A DNA stretch of 64,000 bases from DASVDE01 sp036381235 (GTDB lineage Bacteria > Actinomycetota > Thermoleophilia > Solirubrobacterales > 70-9). Each line of letters begins with the position of its first letter. Within the stretch, counting starts at the first letter, position 1. Under the pieces are notes generated by a model that saw nothing but the letters and a program-made list of their open reading frames with translations, had not been told where the DNA came from and ran no database searches. The position numbers and the translations under genes are program-made. Positions 1 to 7,905 of the stretch are shown piece by piece. The DNA lies in assembly GCA_036381235.1 (NCBI GenBank), contig DASVDE010000026.1, positions 31,811-95,810 of the forward strand, read 5' to 3'.

Positions 1-1
1 C

Positions 2-337
2 GCCCTGGGTCGCCAGGTTCACGTAATGGGTCGAGCGATGCTCGCCGAGCGCTCGCTTGCCGAGGAGCTGTTCGCCGAGCGCGACCTCGCCCACCAGCTG
101 CAGACCGTCGTCTCACGCCAGGGAGAGACGATCGACGACCTCGGCCCCCTGCGGGACAGGCTCTCCCACTTGGCATCGGTGCAGGAGACCGCGCCGGCGT
201 GCCCTCCGGACTGGGGGGCGCTGCGCGTTTACCCCGAGTCGATCGAACTGTGGAGCGAGGCGCCGGACCGCCTTCACGATCGCTTTCTTTACGAGCGCGA
301 CGGGGATGGCTGGCGCGTGTCGCGCCTGGCGCCATAG
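2..337 (+). CDS. pdxH: Pyridoxamine 5'-phosphate oxidase-like protein, C-terminal part
   Basis: The reading frame is open from the left edge, so only the 3' part of the gene is present. The first residues read ALGRQVHVMGRA, which matches the LGRQVRVEG strand of PdxH. The end, with RVYPESIELW and RLHDRFLYERDGDGW followed by VSRLAP, matches the PdxH C-terminal dimerisation region that contacts FMN and substrate. PdxH oxidises pyridoxine or pyridoxamine 5'-phosphate to pyridoxal phosphate with FMN. The middle (about residues 15-60) is more divergent than in typical PdxH, so a related FMN oxidase is possible. A strong hairpin follows at 394-422. Confidence 0.75.
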   Translation, partial: ALGRQVHVMGRAMLAERSLAEELFAERDLAHQLQTVVSRQGETIDDLGPLRDRLSHLASVQETAPACPPDWGALRVYPESIELWSEAPDRLHDRFLYERDGDGWRVSRLAP

Positions 338-393
338 AGGTCGACTTCAGCAATCCCTGAGGAGGCCGATCCTCGGGGTTCGCTGGGAGCCCG

Positions 394-422
394 CCCCCGA
401 CCGGCCTTGGGCCGGTCGGGGG
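394..422. terminator. Bidirectional hairpin between pdxH and the DUF7144 gene
   Basis: A perfect 13-bp stem, CCCCCGACCGGCC (394-406) with GGCCGGTCGGGGG (410-422), closes a 3-nt loop. It lies between two convergent genes and has no T-run, as is common in high-GC actinobacteria. It probably ends transcription in both directions. Confidence 0.7.
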
Positions 423-442
423 TATAGCTCTCGACGACCGGC

Positions 443-868
443 TCAGCCGCGTGGGGCCCCTGCGCCCGGGCCGCTGCTGCCCGGCAGCCGGCCCTCTTCC
501 TCGAGCGGCTCGCCGTACACGACGAGGCCGTGGATGCAGATCACGCAGATCGCAAACACGCCCAGCGCCCAGAATGGGTAAGCGCCGCCGACCGCCAGCA
601 ACGCGCCGATCGCGCCAAGGCTGGCACCGACGATCCCGATGAGGCGTCCGTACGCTCCACCGGCGAGTAGTGAGAAGCCGCCGGAGAGCTGAATGAGGCC
701 GACGATCAGGGTCACCCAACCCCAGGTATGCAGGTTGCCCAACACGAAATGGTTGTCACCGACCCAGAAGTTCGCGTCGGCGATCGCGCCAATTCCATAG
801 ATGATGTTGAGCGCTCCGGCAATCAGCAACAGGATTGCGACGAACACGGCGCGGCCAAGACCTCTCAT
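443..868 (-). CDS. DUF7144-type four-helix membrane protein
   Basis: A 141-aa protein with four hydrophobic segments and short loops. The pattern (LIAGALNIIYGI, then HTWGWVTLIVGLIQL, then YPFWALGVFAICVICIHGLVVYG) matches the small actinobacterial DUF7144 membrane family, which has no known function. I chose the ATG at 868 because a ribosome site (AGGAG) lies just upstream and the first membrane helix follows at once. A longer reading to 976 adds only a charged, low-complexity stretch. The C-terminal tail after the last helix is acidic and then Gly/Pro-rich. Confidence 0.75.
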   Translation of the reverse strand: MRGLGRAVFVAILLLIAGALNIIYGIGAIADANFWVGDNHFVLGNLHTWGWVTLIVGLIQLSGGFSLLAGGAYGRLIGIVGASLGAIGALLAVGGAYPFWALGVFAICVICIHGLVVYGEPLEEEGRLPGSSGPGAGAPRG

Positions 869-1063
869 GTGTGTCTCCTTTTTCGTGGCCAACCGCCGCG
901 TCCGGCGGAGATTCGGCCCGATGACGGGTTGTTGAGGTGTCGATCGGACGGTAGGCCCAACGTGGGGGTGCGGCATCGCCCTGTTCGGGTGATTTCGCCT
1001 GAGCGAATTTCACCCGGTTCGCACGATGACGAGTAGCGGCGATTGCGATTCCATGTCGCCAAG

Positions 1064-1321
1064 ATGCCGCTGGTCGGAAGAAGAAGGCCCCTGATGCGCG
1101 CGGCGATGGTCGGTGGCGCCGGCTATGCGGTGGGCAAGCGAGCTGCCGCTCAGCGTGATGCTGAGGCAGCGCAAGGCGCCGCGTCGGCCCCCGCTGCAGC
1201 GCCACCCTCCGAGAGCGAGCGGGTCGAAGCGCTGACCAAGCTCAAAGACCTGTTCGACTCCGGTGTGCTCACCGAGGAGCAGTACGAGTCCGAGAAGCAG
1301 AAGCTGCTCGCGGGAATGTAG
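1064..1321 (+). CDS. Small SHOCT-domain protein
   Basis: An 85-aa protein. The C-terminal segment, ALTKLKDLFDSGVLTEEQYE followed by SEKQKLLAGM, is a SHOCT domain, a short helical pair usually found at protein C-termini and thought to mediate oligomerisation. The N-terminal half has a short Gly/Ala segment (MVGGAGYAVG) and an Ala/Pro-rich linker. The start is uncertain: ATG 1064 is used here, but ATG 1094 has the better purine-rich ribosome site (GGAAGAAGAAGG) and would give 75 aa. The gene precedes the DUF6325 gene by 30 nt, probably in the same transcript. Confidence 0.7.
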   Translation: MPLVGRRRPLMRAAMVGGAGYAVGKRAAAQRDAEAAQGAASAPAAAPPSESERVEALTKLKDLFDSGVLTEEQYESEKQKLLAGM

Positions 1322-1351
1322 GCCGCTACCAATAGAAGGAGCGCAGACCAG

Positions 1352-1843
1352 ATGGAGTTCGGACCGGTTCAGATCCTCGTTGTCGGCTTCGAGCACGGCA
1401 AGTTCGAGGGCAAGATCCTCGCCGAGTTGCGCCGCCTTCGAGAGCACGACATCGTCCGCCTCGTCGACCTGCTCCTCGTCCACAAGGACGAGGAGGGACA
1501 GATCGAGGAGGTCGAGATCAGCGACCTTCCCCGCGAGGAGGCGGTCGAGATGGGCGCCCTGGCCGGTGCTCTGATTGGCCTCGGGGCAGATGGGGAGGCG
1601 GGCGCCGAGGCCGGCGCTTTGGCCGGTGCCGAACGCGCCGCGGACGGTTCGCTGCTCGACGACGAGGAAGTCTGGTACCTGGCGGATGAGATCCCGCCCG
1701 GATCCGCAGCCGGAATCGCGCTCCTCGAGCATCGCTGGGCAATTCCGCTCCGCGACGCCATCGCCGAGGCCGGCGGCCAGGCTCTGGTTGACACCTGGAT
1801 CCACCCGCAAGACCTGATCGAAATCGGCGCTGCGGCTCACTGA
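1352..1843 (+). CDS. DUF6325 family protein
   Basis: A 163-aa acidic soluble protein that starts MEFGPVQILVVGFEHGKFEG and ends with a TWIHPQDLIEIG segment, as in the DUF6325 family (related to DUF1269 membrane-associated proteins). A central run of Gly/Ala (ALAGALIGLGADGEAGAEAG) resembles the glycine-zipper-like loop of that family. Actinobacterial members are often next to SHOCT-domain genes, as here. The function is unknown. A ribosome site (AGAAGGAG) lies 10 nt before the ATG. Confidence 0.75.
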   Translation: MEFGPVQILVVGFEHGKFEGKILAELRRLREHDIVRLVDLLLVHKDEEGQIEEVEISDLPREEAVEMGALAGALIGLGADGEAGAEAGALAGAERAADGSLLDDEEVWYLADEIPPGSAAGIALLEHRWAIPLRDAIAEAGGQALVDTWIHPQDLIEIGAAAH

Positions 1844-1889
1844 GCCACGTAGACAGAGTAGGCTCGTAACAGCGGGCGGGGGTGACGGT

Positions 1890-4145
1890 ATGCCCGCCGA
1901 GGAAAAAATTCCGCAGAAGAGCCTGGTTGCCGGAGTCGACTTGGATCGACCTTCGCTCGGCGGCTTGGTCGAGCGTCGGCGTTTGATCGACAGGCTCGAA
2001 GGGGGCACCCCTTCCCTGGTCTTGCTCAACGCGCCCACCGGCTATGGCAAGTCGGTCCTCCTCGCCCAGTGGGCGGCGCGCGATCCGCGGCCGTTTGCCT
2101 CGATCGTCCTCGGCGACGCACACAACGATCCGGTGTTGCTGCTTGGGGAGGTGGTGGATGCGCTGAATCGGATCGAGCCTCTCCCAGCCGGGGTGACCTC
2201 GGCCTTGACCGTGCCCGATCCCGATCTGGAGCGGGTCGTCCTGCCGCGGCTGGGGCAGGCGATCGAGGCGCGTGAGACAGCTGTCGTGCTGATCTTCGAC
2301 GAGCTGGAGCATGTCGAGTCTCCGCAGTCCCTGCTCGTGATTCGCACGCTTGTGGAGCACGCGCGTGGTGGTACTCAGATCGCCGTCGCCACCCGCGTCG
2401 ATCCGGCGCTGCCGCTGGGTCGGCTGAGGGCTAACCGCTTGTTGAGCGAGGTCGGTCGCGCCGAGTTGGCGATGACGAAGCCGGAGTGCGCGATGCTGCT
2501 CAGCGGCATCGGGGTCGAGCTCAACCAGCGTGAGCTCGATGCTCTGATCGAGCGCACCGAGGGTTGGCCCGCCGCTCTCTACCTGGCCGGGATGGCACTG
2601 CTCGACGAGACCGACATGGGCGCCGCGATCTCACGCTTCGCCGGTGACGATCGAATCGTCGCCGACTACATCAGGGACGAGTTCCTGACTGTCATATCGC
2701 CGCGCCGGCTCGATCTTCTGCGCCGGATTTCGATCCTCGATCGCTTCAACGGCGATCTCTGTGACGCGGTCCTGGAGCGCAGCGGCTCCGCCACCGCGTT
2801 GCGCGACATGCTGCACGGGAACATGCTGCTGCTGTCGCTCGACCGCAAGGACGAGTGGTTCCGGCTGCACACTCTCCTCGCCGGCATGCTTCGTGGCGAG
2901 CTGCGCCGCGCCGAGCCCGAGAAGGAGCCTGAGCTGCACCTGCGGGCATCGAGCTGGTGGGCTGAGCAGGGCGACTCCGACCGCGCGATCGAGCACGCGA
3001 TCGCGGCGAAGGCCTATGAGCGCGCCGGAGAGCTGCTGTGGGCGGGAGTGCCCGAGTACAACTCGCGTGGGCGCGTCGCCACTGTGGAGCGGTGGTTGCA
3101 GCGACTAGGCGTGGAACGGCTCTCCTCCTACCCGACCCTGAGCCTGACCGCGGCGCAGGGCTGCCTGGCGCGTGGCGAGGGAAGCATGACCGAGTATTGG
3201 ATCGCCGTCTCACGCAGGCTGCTCGAGGGCATGCGCTCACCGCGCAAGGCACCGCTGGTTGCCGGGCTGGCCCTGACGGAGGCGGGACTCGCTCGCGACG
3301 GTCTGATCGCGATGAGCGAGCGCGCCGCCGAGGCCGCCGAGGTGATGCCGGACGAAAGCCCCTGGCTTTCGATGTGCTGCTTGGTCGACGGGACCAGCCT
3401 GCTTCTCCGCGGCCATCCGGATGAGGCGCGCGAGCGTCTGAGCGAGGGCGCGCGCAGGGGTGCCGTAGGGGGACCGCACATCCAGGTCCTCTGTTTGACG
3501 CAGCTCTCTCTGCTGGCTATCGAAGAACCCGACTGGCAGGTGGCGGAGATGCTCGCCTCGCAGGCGAGGGCCCAGATCGAGCGCTCGGGCCTGGGCGACT
3601 ACACCACGGCCGCCCTTGCCTTCGCCGTATCCGCTTTCGTCCGCTCGCACCGCGGAATGGCCGATGAAGCGGCTGCGGATCTGCGCACCGGAGTCCAGTT
3701 GATGCGCCGGCTCGACGAGTTCGCCGCCTGGTATGAGACGCAGACGCGGATCGTCCTTGCCCGGGCGGCGGTGAGGCTTGACGAGGTTGGCCTGGCGCAG
3801 GATCTGCTCGATGAGGCGCGGCGCCTGATTTGGCTTACGCCGGAGGCGACGCTGCTCGCCGACTGGCTGAGCGAGGCTGAGCTGGAAGCCGAGAGGATCT
3901 CAGCGGCCGCGGTGCGCGACCTGACCCCGGCCGAGCTTCGCATTCTCGGCTCTCTTCCAACCCATCACTCCTTTCCTCAAATCGCCGCCCAAGCCCACGT
4001 CTCACCCAACACGGTGAAGACCCAGGCGCAGGCTGTCTACCGCAAGCTGGGCGTCTCCTCTCGTCGCGAGGCGGTCGAGCGCGCGCGAGAGATCGGGTTG
4101 CTGCGCGAGGAGGAACGAGCCAGTGGAAGCAACGCCGAGTTGTGA
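1890..4145 (+). CDS. LuxR-family ATP-binding (MalT/LAL-type) transcriptional regulator
   Basis: A 751-aa STAND-type regulator. Residues 48-56 hold a Walker A motif (APTGYGKS) and residues near 130 a Walker B motif (VVLIFDELE). The middle (about 340-670) is helical and TPR-like, as in MalT. The C-terminus (678-751) is a LuxR helix-turn-helix with the recognition helix VSPNTVKTQAQAVYRKLGVS. Such proteins use ATP and a small-molecule inducer to switch from a closed monomer to an oligomer that activates sigma-70 promoters. At 751 aa it is shorter than the usual 850-900. No obvious target cluster is adjacent, so the inducer cannot be inferred. Confidence 0.88.
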   Translation: MPAEEKIPQKSLVAGVDLDRPSLGGLVERRRLIDRLEGGTPSLVLLNAPTGYGKSVLLAQWAARDPRPFASIVLGDAHNDPVLLLGEVVDALNRIEPLPAGVTSALTVPDPDLERVVLPRLGQAIEARETAVVLIFDELEHVESPQSLLVIRTLVEHARGGTQIAVATRVDPALPLGRLRANRLLSEVGRAELAMTKPECAMLLSGIGVELNQRELDALIERTEGWPAALYLAGMALLDETDMGAAISRFAGDDRIVADYIRDEFLTVISPRRLDLLRRISILDRFNGDLCDAVLERSGSATALRDMLHGNMLLLSLDRKDEWFRLHTLLAGMLRGELRRAEPEKEPELHLRASSWWAEQGDSDRAIEHAIAAKAYERAGELLWAGVPEYNSRGRVATVERWLQRLGVERLSSYPTLSLTAAQGCLARGEGSMTEYWIAVSRRLLEGMRSPRKAPLVAGLALTEAGLARDGLIAMSERAAEAAEVMPDESPWLSMCCLVDGTSLLLRGHPDEARERLSEGARRGAVGGPHIQVLCLTQLSLLAIEEPDWQVAEMLASQARAQIERSGLGDYTTAALAFAVSAFVRSHRGMADEAAADLRTGVQLMRRLDEFAAWYETQTRIVLARAAVRLDEVGLAQDLLDEARRLIWLTPEATLLADWLSEAELEAERISAAAVRDLTPAELRILGSLPTHHSFPQIAAQAHVSPNTVKTQAQAVYRKLGVSSRREAVERAREIGLLREEERASGSNAEL

Positions 4146-4209
4146 AGCGGGTGCAGCGCGACGCGCCGCGAATCGCGGCGCAGAAGTCGCTGCTTTCCAG
4201 GCTTGGTGA

Positions 4210-4295
<86 letters not shown>

Positions 4296-4342
4296 TCGAG
4301 GGCGGTTGATTCTAGATGGTTGCGTGCAAGGGGCATCGTTCC

Positions 4343-4371
4343 TTGAAACCGTCCGGGGGACGCGGTAGCCT
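4343..4371 (+). promoter_or_regulatory. lexA promoter (-35/-10)
   Basis: TTGAAA (4343-4348) and TAGCCT (4366-4371) are separated by 17 nt and fit a sigma-70-type promoter. The LexA box begins one base after the -10 element, so LexA bound there would cover the transcription start. Confidence 0.7.
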
Positions 4372-4372
4372 G

Positions 4373-4386
4373 CGAACAGATGTTCG
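4373..4386. promoter_or_regulatory. LexA (SOS) box
   Basis: CGAACAGATGTTCG is an exact match to the Gram-positive/actinobacterial SOS operator CGAAC-N4-GTTCG. It sits 40 nt before the lexA ATG and next to the promoter, which indicates autorepression of lexA and induction on DNA damage. Confidence 0.93.
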
Positions 4387-4426
4387 AACGAATGCAAGCC
4401 TGCGGTGCGGGTGGTTTGGGGGACTG

Positions 4427-5038
4427 ATGGACCTTGACCTGACCAAGCGTCAGAAAGAGATCTTCGACTTCATCGGAAAGTACGCCGCCAAGACGGGGTA
4501 TCCGCCGACGGTGCGGGAGATCGGCAAGGCAGTCGGGTTGCACTCCTCCTCCACGGTGCACGCCCATCTCGCCAACCTGGAGAAGATCGGCCTGCTTCGG
4601 CGCGATCCCTCCAAACCGCGGGCGATCGAAGTGTTGTTCGACAAGGCCAAGAGGACGATTCGGCCGGAGAGCGGCTTGCCTCTGGTCGGCCAGGTTGCGG
4701 CGGGCGAGCCGATCCTCGCCGAGGAGAACATCGAGGAATACATCGAGATCCCCGACGTGATCGGCGGCGAGGACGGCGATTACATCCTCCAAGTGCGGGG
4801 TGAGAGCATGAAGGACGCCGGCATCCTCGAGGGGGACTACGTCGTGGTCCGCCCGGCAGACGACGCTCTCAACGGCGAGATCGTCGTCGCCCTGATCGGC
4901 GAGGAGGCGACCGTAAAGCGCTTCTTCCGCGAGTCGGATCACATCCGCCTTCAGCCCGAGAACGATGCGATGGATCCGATCCTCACCACCGAGGCATCGA
5001 TCCTCGGTCGAGTGGTCGGCGTCTTCAGAAAAGTCTGA
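4427..5038 (+). CDS. lexA: LexA repressor / autoprotease
   Basis: A 203-aa SOS repressor. Residues 1-65 form the winged helix-turn-helix (LTKRQKEIFDFI, then PPTVREIGKAVGL). Residues about 85-203 form the S24 peptidase domain, with the self-cleavage site Ala92-Gly93 (VAAGEP), catalytic Ser127 (RGESMKDAGI) and catalytic Lys164 (ATVKRF). RecA filaments on single-stranded DNA trigger cleavage and release of DNA-repair genes. The ATG at 4427 is chosen because the conserved MDLDLTKRQ start follows the promoter and SOS box; a longer in-frame reading would include both. Confidence 0.96.
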   Translation: MDLDLTKRQKEIFDFIGKYAAKTGYPPTVREIGKAVGLHSSSTVHAHLANLEKIGLLRRDPSKPRAIEVLFDKAKRTIRPESGLPLVGQVAAGEPILAEENIEEYIEIPDVIGGEDGDYILQVRGESMKDAGILEGDYVVVRPADDALNGEIVVALIGEEATVKRFFRESDHIRLQPENDAMDPILTTEASILGRVVGVFRKV

Positions 5039-5041
5039 CGG

Positions 5042-5866
5042 TCAGGGCCAGCGGCCCGACGCGATGAGCTTCTTGTAGCGCCGCTGGCGCCGCTGGGCAT
5101 CCCACATCACCAGTGGCAGCATTCGCAGCGCCAGGCGCGGGAAGGCGTCGAAGAAGCGCAGCATCGGCCCTCGCCAGCGGGGAATCACCAGGATCGGACG
5201 GGGGCGCTCGGTCAACTTGCCGACCTCGGTTGCGACCTCTTCGGAGGTCAGCAGCTTTCCGGAGAAGGAGCTCCTGGCGTCCGGGTCTTCGAGCTTATCC
5301 TCGATCATCGGAGTCCAGATTCCGTCGGGGCAGACCGCGGACAGCTCGATGCCGCGGATGCCGGAGCGGCGCAGGTCATAGAGGGTGCCGAGAGTGAAGG
5401 CCATCGCCGCGTGCTTGCTTGCCGCGTAGCCGACCTCACCGGGGGCGGCGACGATGCCGGCCAGTGAGATGACGTTGATGACATGCCCGTGTCCGGCGGC
5501 GGTCATCGGCGCGAGTGCCGCGACCGTCCCGTTCATCGTTCCGATCGCGTTGACCTCGATCATCGTCCGCCGCGTCGCCTCGTCCTGTTGCCAGGAGAGC
5601 CCCGGGAAGAGCACGCCGGCGTTGTTTACCCAGACGTCGAGCGATCCAGAGCGCTCCGCCGCTTGGGCAGCCACCGCTCGGCAGGCCTGCTCGTCGCGCA
5701 CGTCAAGCGGTACGGCGACGGCGCCTTTGCCGGCATCGTCGGCGGTTGCCGAGGCGGCGTCGCCATCGATGTCCGTAGCCACGACCAGGAAGCCGCGGCG
5801 CGCCAGCTCCAGCGCGATCGCGCGCCCGAGGCCGTTGCCCGCTCCCGTGATCACGGCTGCTCTCAT
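5042..5866 (-). CDS. Short-chain dehydrogenase/reductase
   Basis: A 274-aa classical SDR. The Rossmann glycine motif TGAGNGLG is at residues 7-14, NNAG near 81-84, the catalytic Ser in NVISLAG near 132, and YAASK near 147-151. The extra 40-residue basic C-terminal tail (RFFDAFPRLALRM to RRYKKLI) resembles SDR subfamilies that act on lipids or bulky alcohols, and may associate with membrane. The substrate cannot be named from sequence. The gene is convergent with lexA (3-nt gap) and divergent from rnpB. Confidence 0.85.
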   Translation of the reverse strand: MRAAVITGAGNGLGRAIALELARRGFLVVATDIDGDAASATADDAGKGAVAVPLDVRDEQACRAVAAQAAERSGSLDVWVNNAGVLFPGLSWQQDEATRRTMIEVNAIGTMNGTVAALAPMTAAGHGHVINVISLAGIVAAPGEVGYAASKHAAMAFTLGTLYDLRRSGIRGIELSAVCPDGIWTPMIEDKLEDPDARSSFSGKLLTSEEVATEVGKLTERPRPILVIPRWRGPMLRFFDAFPRLALRMLPLVMWDAQRRQRRYKKLIASGRWP

Positions 5867-5916
5867 CCGGCGCGGAGCATATGTGGCGAATGTGGCGTGT
5901 GGGAGCTACCATCGAG

Positions 5917-6283
5917 AGGCGGGCTGAGCGACCGCGGGGGGAGAGAAAACCCCTCGAGGAAAGTCCGGACACCAAAGGGCATGGCGGTGGGTAACTCCCA
6001 CCCGGGGAAACCCGCGGGAAAGTGCCACAGAAATACACGGCCGATGGCGCGGCCACACGTGAGTCGCGTACAGGCAAAGGTGAAATGGTGCGGTAAGAGC
6101 GCACCGGCGCTGCGGTGACGCAGCGGCCAGGCAAACCCCGCCAGGTGCAAGGCCAAGCAGGACCAATGACCCGGCTCGGAGAGGTCCAGGTAGGCCGCAG
6201 GGCCGCTTCGGCGGCCCCCCGGGGCTCCGGCCCCGGGAGACAGATGGTCGCTCCCGACAGGATCCGGCTTACAGGCCCGCTAC
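5917..6283 (+). ncRNA. rnpB: RNase P RNA (bacterial type A)
   Basis: Conserved landmarks of the catalytic RNA occur in order: GAGGAAAGTCCGGACACC (CR I / P4 5' strand), ACAGAAATACACGGC, GGTGAAATGGTGCGGTAAGAG with GCGCACC, CCAGGCAAACCCC, and a 3' CCGGCTTACAGGCCCGCT. The ends pair as P1 (GGCGGGC at 5918 with GCCCGCT ending at 6281). The RNA, with protein RnpA, removes 5' leaders from pre-tRNAs. The exact ends are set by the P1 pairing and could shift by a few bases. Confidence 0.95.
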
Positions 6284-6311
6284 GGAAAAGGCCCCGCAAG
6301 GGGCCTTTTCC
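6284..6311 (+). terminator. rnpB terminator
   Basis: A perfect 12-bp stem, GGAAAAGGCCCC (6284-6295) and GGGGCCTTTTCC (6300-6311), closes a GCAA tetraloop directly after rnpB. The T-rich 3' arm is consistent with intrinsic termination. Confidence 0.9.
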
Positions 6312-6449
6312 ATGCCCGGGAGAAAGGGAACGGGCATTTTCCTGCAGCCCTGGGCGCTTTCAAGCGTCGTGACGATGCACTTGTCCGATGACGAAGCAGC
6401 GCTTTTACAAAGGTTCACATAATTCCGTCTTAGCTTTTGCTAATGTGCC

Positions 6450-6577
6450 GCGACCGCTGAGTCTCCGCCCACATATCGCGGAGATCGGGGGACCCATCGT
6501 TGGGGCGAATCGCAGGCTTCTGCCGCGTAGCGCAGCTCTTTCAGCGCGAGCCCGTCAGCTAACCCCGTAAGCGCAGG
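6450..6577 (+). promoter_or_regulatory. ydaO/yuaA-type cyclic di-AMP riboswitch
   Basis: The leader before the RlpA-like gene holds the conserved blocks of the ydaO class in order: CGCTGAGTCTCC, GGGGGACCCA, GGGGCGAATCGCAGGC and GCCCGTCAGCTAACCCCGTA. In actinobacteria this class commonly controls secreted cell-wall hydrolases and RlpA/NlpC proteins, and c-di-AMP binding turns expression off. The 3' end runs into the ribosome site (AGGAAAGAG), so control of translation or of termination near the start is possible. A -10-like TAATGT at 6441-6446 would start the RNA at its 5' edge. The rest of 6312-6449 holds nothing I recognise. Confidence 0.85.
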
Positions 6578-6584
6578 AAAGAGA

Positions 6585-7100
6585 ATGAAGGCAGGCAGGA
6601 ACCGCCATAGGCGGCAAGAGAATCCACGGCTGGGGTGCGCGATTGACGAGCGCCCGCGGCGACGCATGCGCGGGGCGATCTCGCTCGCTGCGATTGCAAT
6701 TACCGTCCTCGGGGGCGTTTCCGCGGCCCAGGCTGCCACCGGCGGCGCGTCCAGTGTCGTCGCCTTCGGAGGGGCCGGCGTGATCGGGGAGGACATCGCT
6801 TTCGGGCAGACGCGAACTGCCGGCGCTACCTGGTACGGCCCGGGCCTCTACGGCAATCACACCGCCTGCGGCCAGACACTGCGCCCCGGAACGATCGGCG
6901 TCGCCCATCGCACGCTTCCCTGCGGCACCACCGTGAAGTTCTCCTACCACGGCCGGTTCCTGATCACCCAGGTGATCGATCGCGGCCCCTATAGCCGAGG
7001 CAATGCCTGGGACCTGACCAACGGCGCCCGGCGCCTGCTCGGCTTCGAGGGGGCCAATCGGGTCAGATACGCAGTCGCCCAGAGCTTCGCGCGCCGCTAG
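6585..7100 (+). CDS. Secreted RlpA-like double-psi beta-barrel protein
   Basis: A 171-aa exported protein. An Arg-rich N-region is followed by a signal-peptide core (AISLAAIAITVLGG) and cleavage near AQAA (about residue 50). The mature part carries an RlpA-like double-psi beta-barrel: ATWYGPGLYGNHTACGQTL, GVAHRTLPCGTTV and VIDRGPYSRGNAWDLTNGA. The Asp in VIDRGPY is the conserved barrel aspartate of the MltA/RlpA/expansin fold. Two Cys (in ACGQ and PCGT) may form a disulfide. Such proteins bind or cleave peptidoglycan. The upstream c-di-AMP riboswitch ties expression to osmotic or cell-wall signalling. The ATG at 6585 follows an AGGAAAGAG ribosome site. Confidence 0.85.
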   Translation: MKAGRNRHRRQENPRLGCAIDERPRRRMRGAISLAAIAITVLGGVSAAQAATGGASSVVAFGGAGVIGEDIAFGQTRTAGATWYGPGLYGNHTACGQTLRPGTIGVAHRTLPCGTTVKFSYHGRFLITQVIDRGPYSRGNAWDLTNGARRLLGFEGANRVRYAVAQSFARR

Positions 7101-7136
7101 GCAGAGCGGTTTCAGCCGCCCGGGCGGCTACTCTGC
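7101..7136 (+). terminator. Terminator-like hairpin after the RlpA-like gene
   Basis: The perfect palindrome AGCCGCCCGGGCGGCT (7114-7129) is nested in outer arms GCAGAG (7101-7106) and CTCTGC (7131-7136). It starts immediately after the stop codon. Confidence 0.65.
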
Positions 7137-7173
7137 ACTGCGCAGGTCGAATCTCTACGAGAGGAGCAAGGGC

Positions 7174-7902
7174 ATGACGGAGTCTTCGGATGGTGCTGTC
7201 GCGATGCGGTCCGCCGGGCGGCGTGGCCGGCTGGCGGCAGTGGCTCTGATGGCCGGTGCGCTGGCTGTGCTCGTCGCCCTTGTCGCAAGCGCCGGTGCCG
7301 CAACGGACTCTCGCACCACGATCGTGCTGGGCGACACCTCGACCGTGCCTGACCCGTCGTGCCCCGAGTCTCCCTGTCAGGCGATCGGCAGCGTCACCGG
7401 ATTCCAGGTCAACAACGGGCAGGCAAGCCTGCCGTTCATCGTCCCTCGGAACGGAAGGGTGAAAGCCTGGACCCTGACTCTGGCGAAGCCGACCGGCAGC
7501 CAGCGCTCGTTCTTCAACGGATTCTTCGGTACGCCACCCGAGGCACGGCTGGCGATCCTGCGGCGCGTTCCGGGCACCGATCCTCCCCGCTACAACCTGC
7601 GGCGTCAGAGCGGTGTCCGCGTGCTCAGCCCCTACCTGGGCCAGACGGTCAAGTTCGGCGTCTCGCTGCGCGTGCAGAAGGGCGACATCATCGGCCTCAC
7701 CGTGCCGACCTGGGCCCCCGCATTCGCTCAGGGTCTGCCGGCCGACAACGTCTGGCGAGCTAGCCGGGAACCGGACAAATGCACCAACGCCACCGACGTT
7801 CGCCAGGGCGAACCCCAGGCAAAGGTCGGGATGCGTGCCACCTACGGCTGTCGCTACTCGACCGCTCGGCTCCTCTACACGGCAACGGTCGTAGAGGACT
7901 GA
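7174..7902 (+). CDS. Predicted secreted protein of unknown function
   Basis: A 242-aa protein with an Arg-rich N-region, a hydrophobic core (AAVALMAGALAVLVALVASAG) and likely cleavage at AGAA-TD near residue 44. The mature part is predicted to be mostly beta strands, with short motifs such as GRVKAWTLTLAKP and VQKGDIIGLTVPTWAPAF. Four Cys in the mature part (PSCPESPC, DKCTN, YGCRY) suggest two disulfides. I associate this type with Solirubrobacterales genomes, but know no function. A ribosome site (GAGAGGAGC) precedes the ATG. The gene has its own upstream hairpin boundary and is convergent with the next gene (3-nt gap). Confidence 0.7.
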   Translation: MTESSDGAVAMRSAGRRGRLAAVALMAGALAVLVALVASAGAATDSRTTIVLGDTSTVPDPSCPESPCQAIGSVTGFQVNNGQASLPFIVPRNGRVKAWTLTLAKPTGSQRSFFNGFFGTPPEARLAILRRVPGTDPPRYNLRRQSGVRVLSPYLGQTVKFGVSLRVQKGDIIGLTVPTWAPAFAQGLPADNVWRASREPDKCTNATDVRQGEPQAKVGMRATYGCRYSTARLLYTATVVED

Positions 7903-7905
7903 GCT

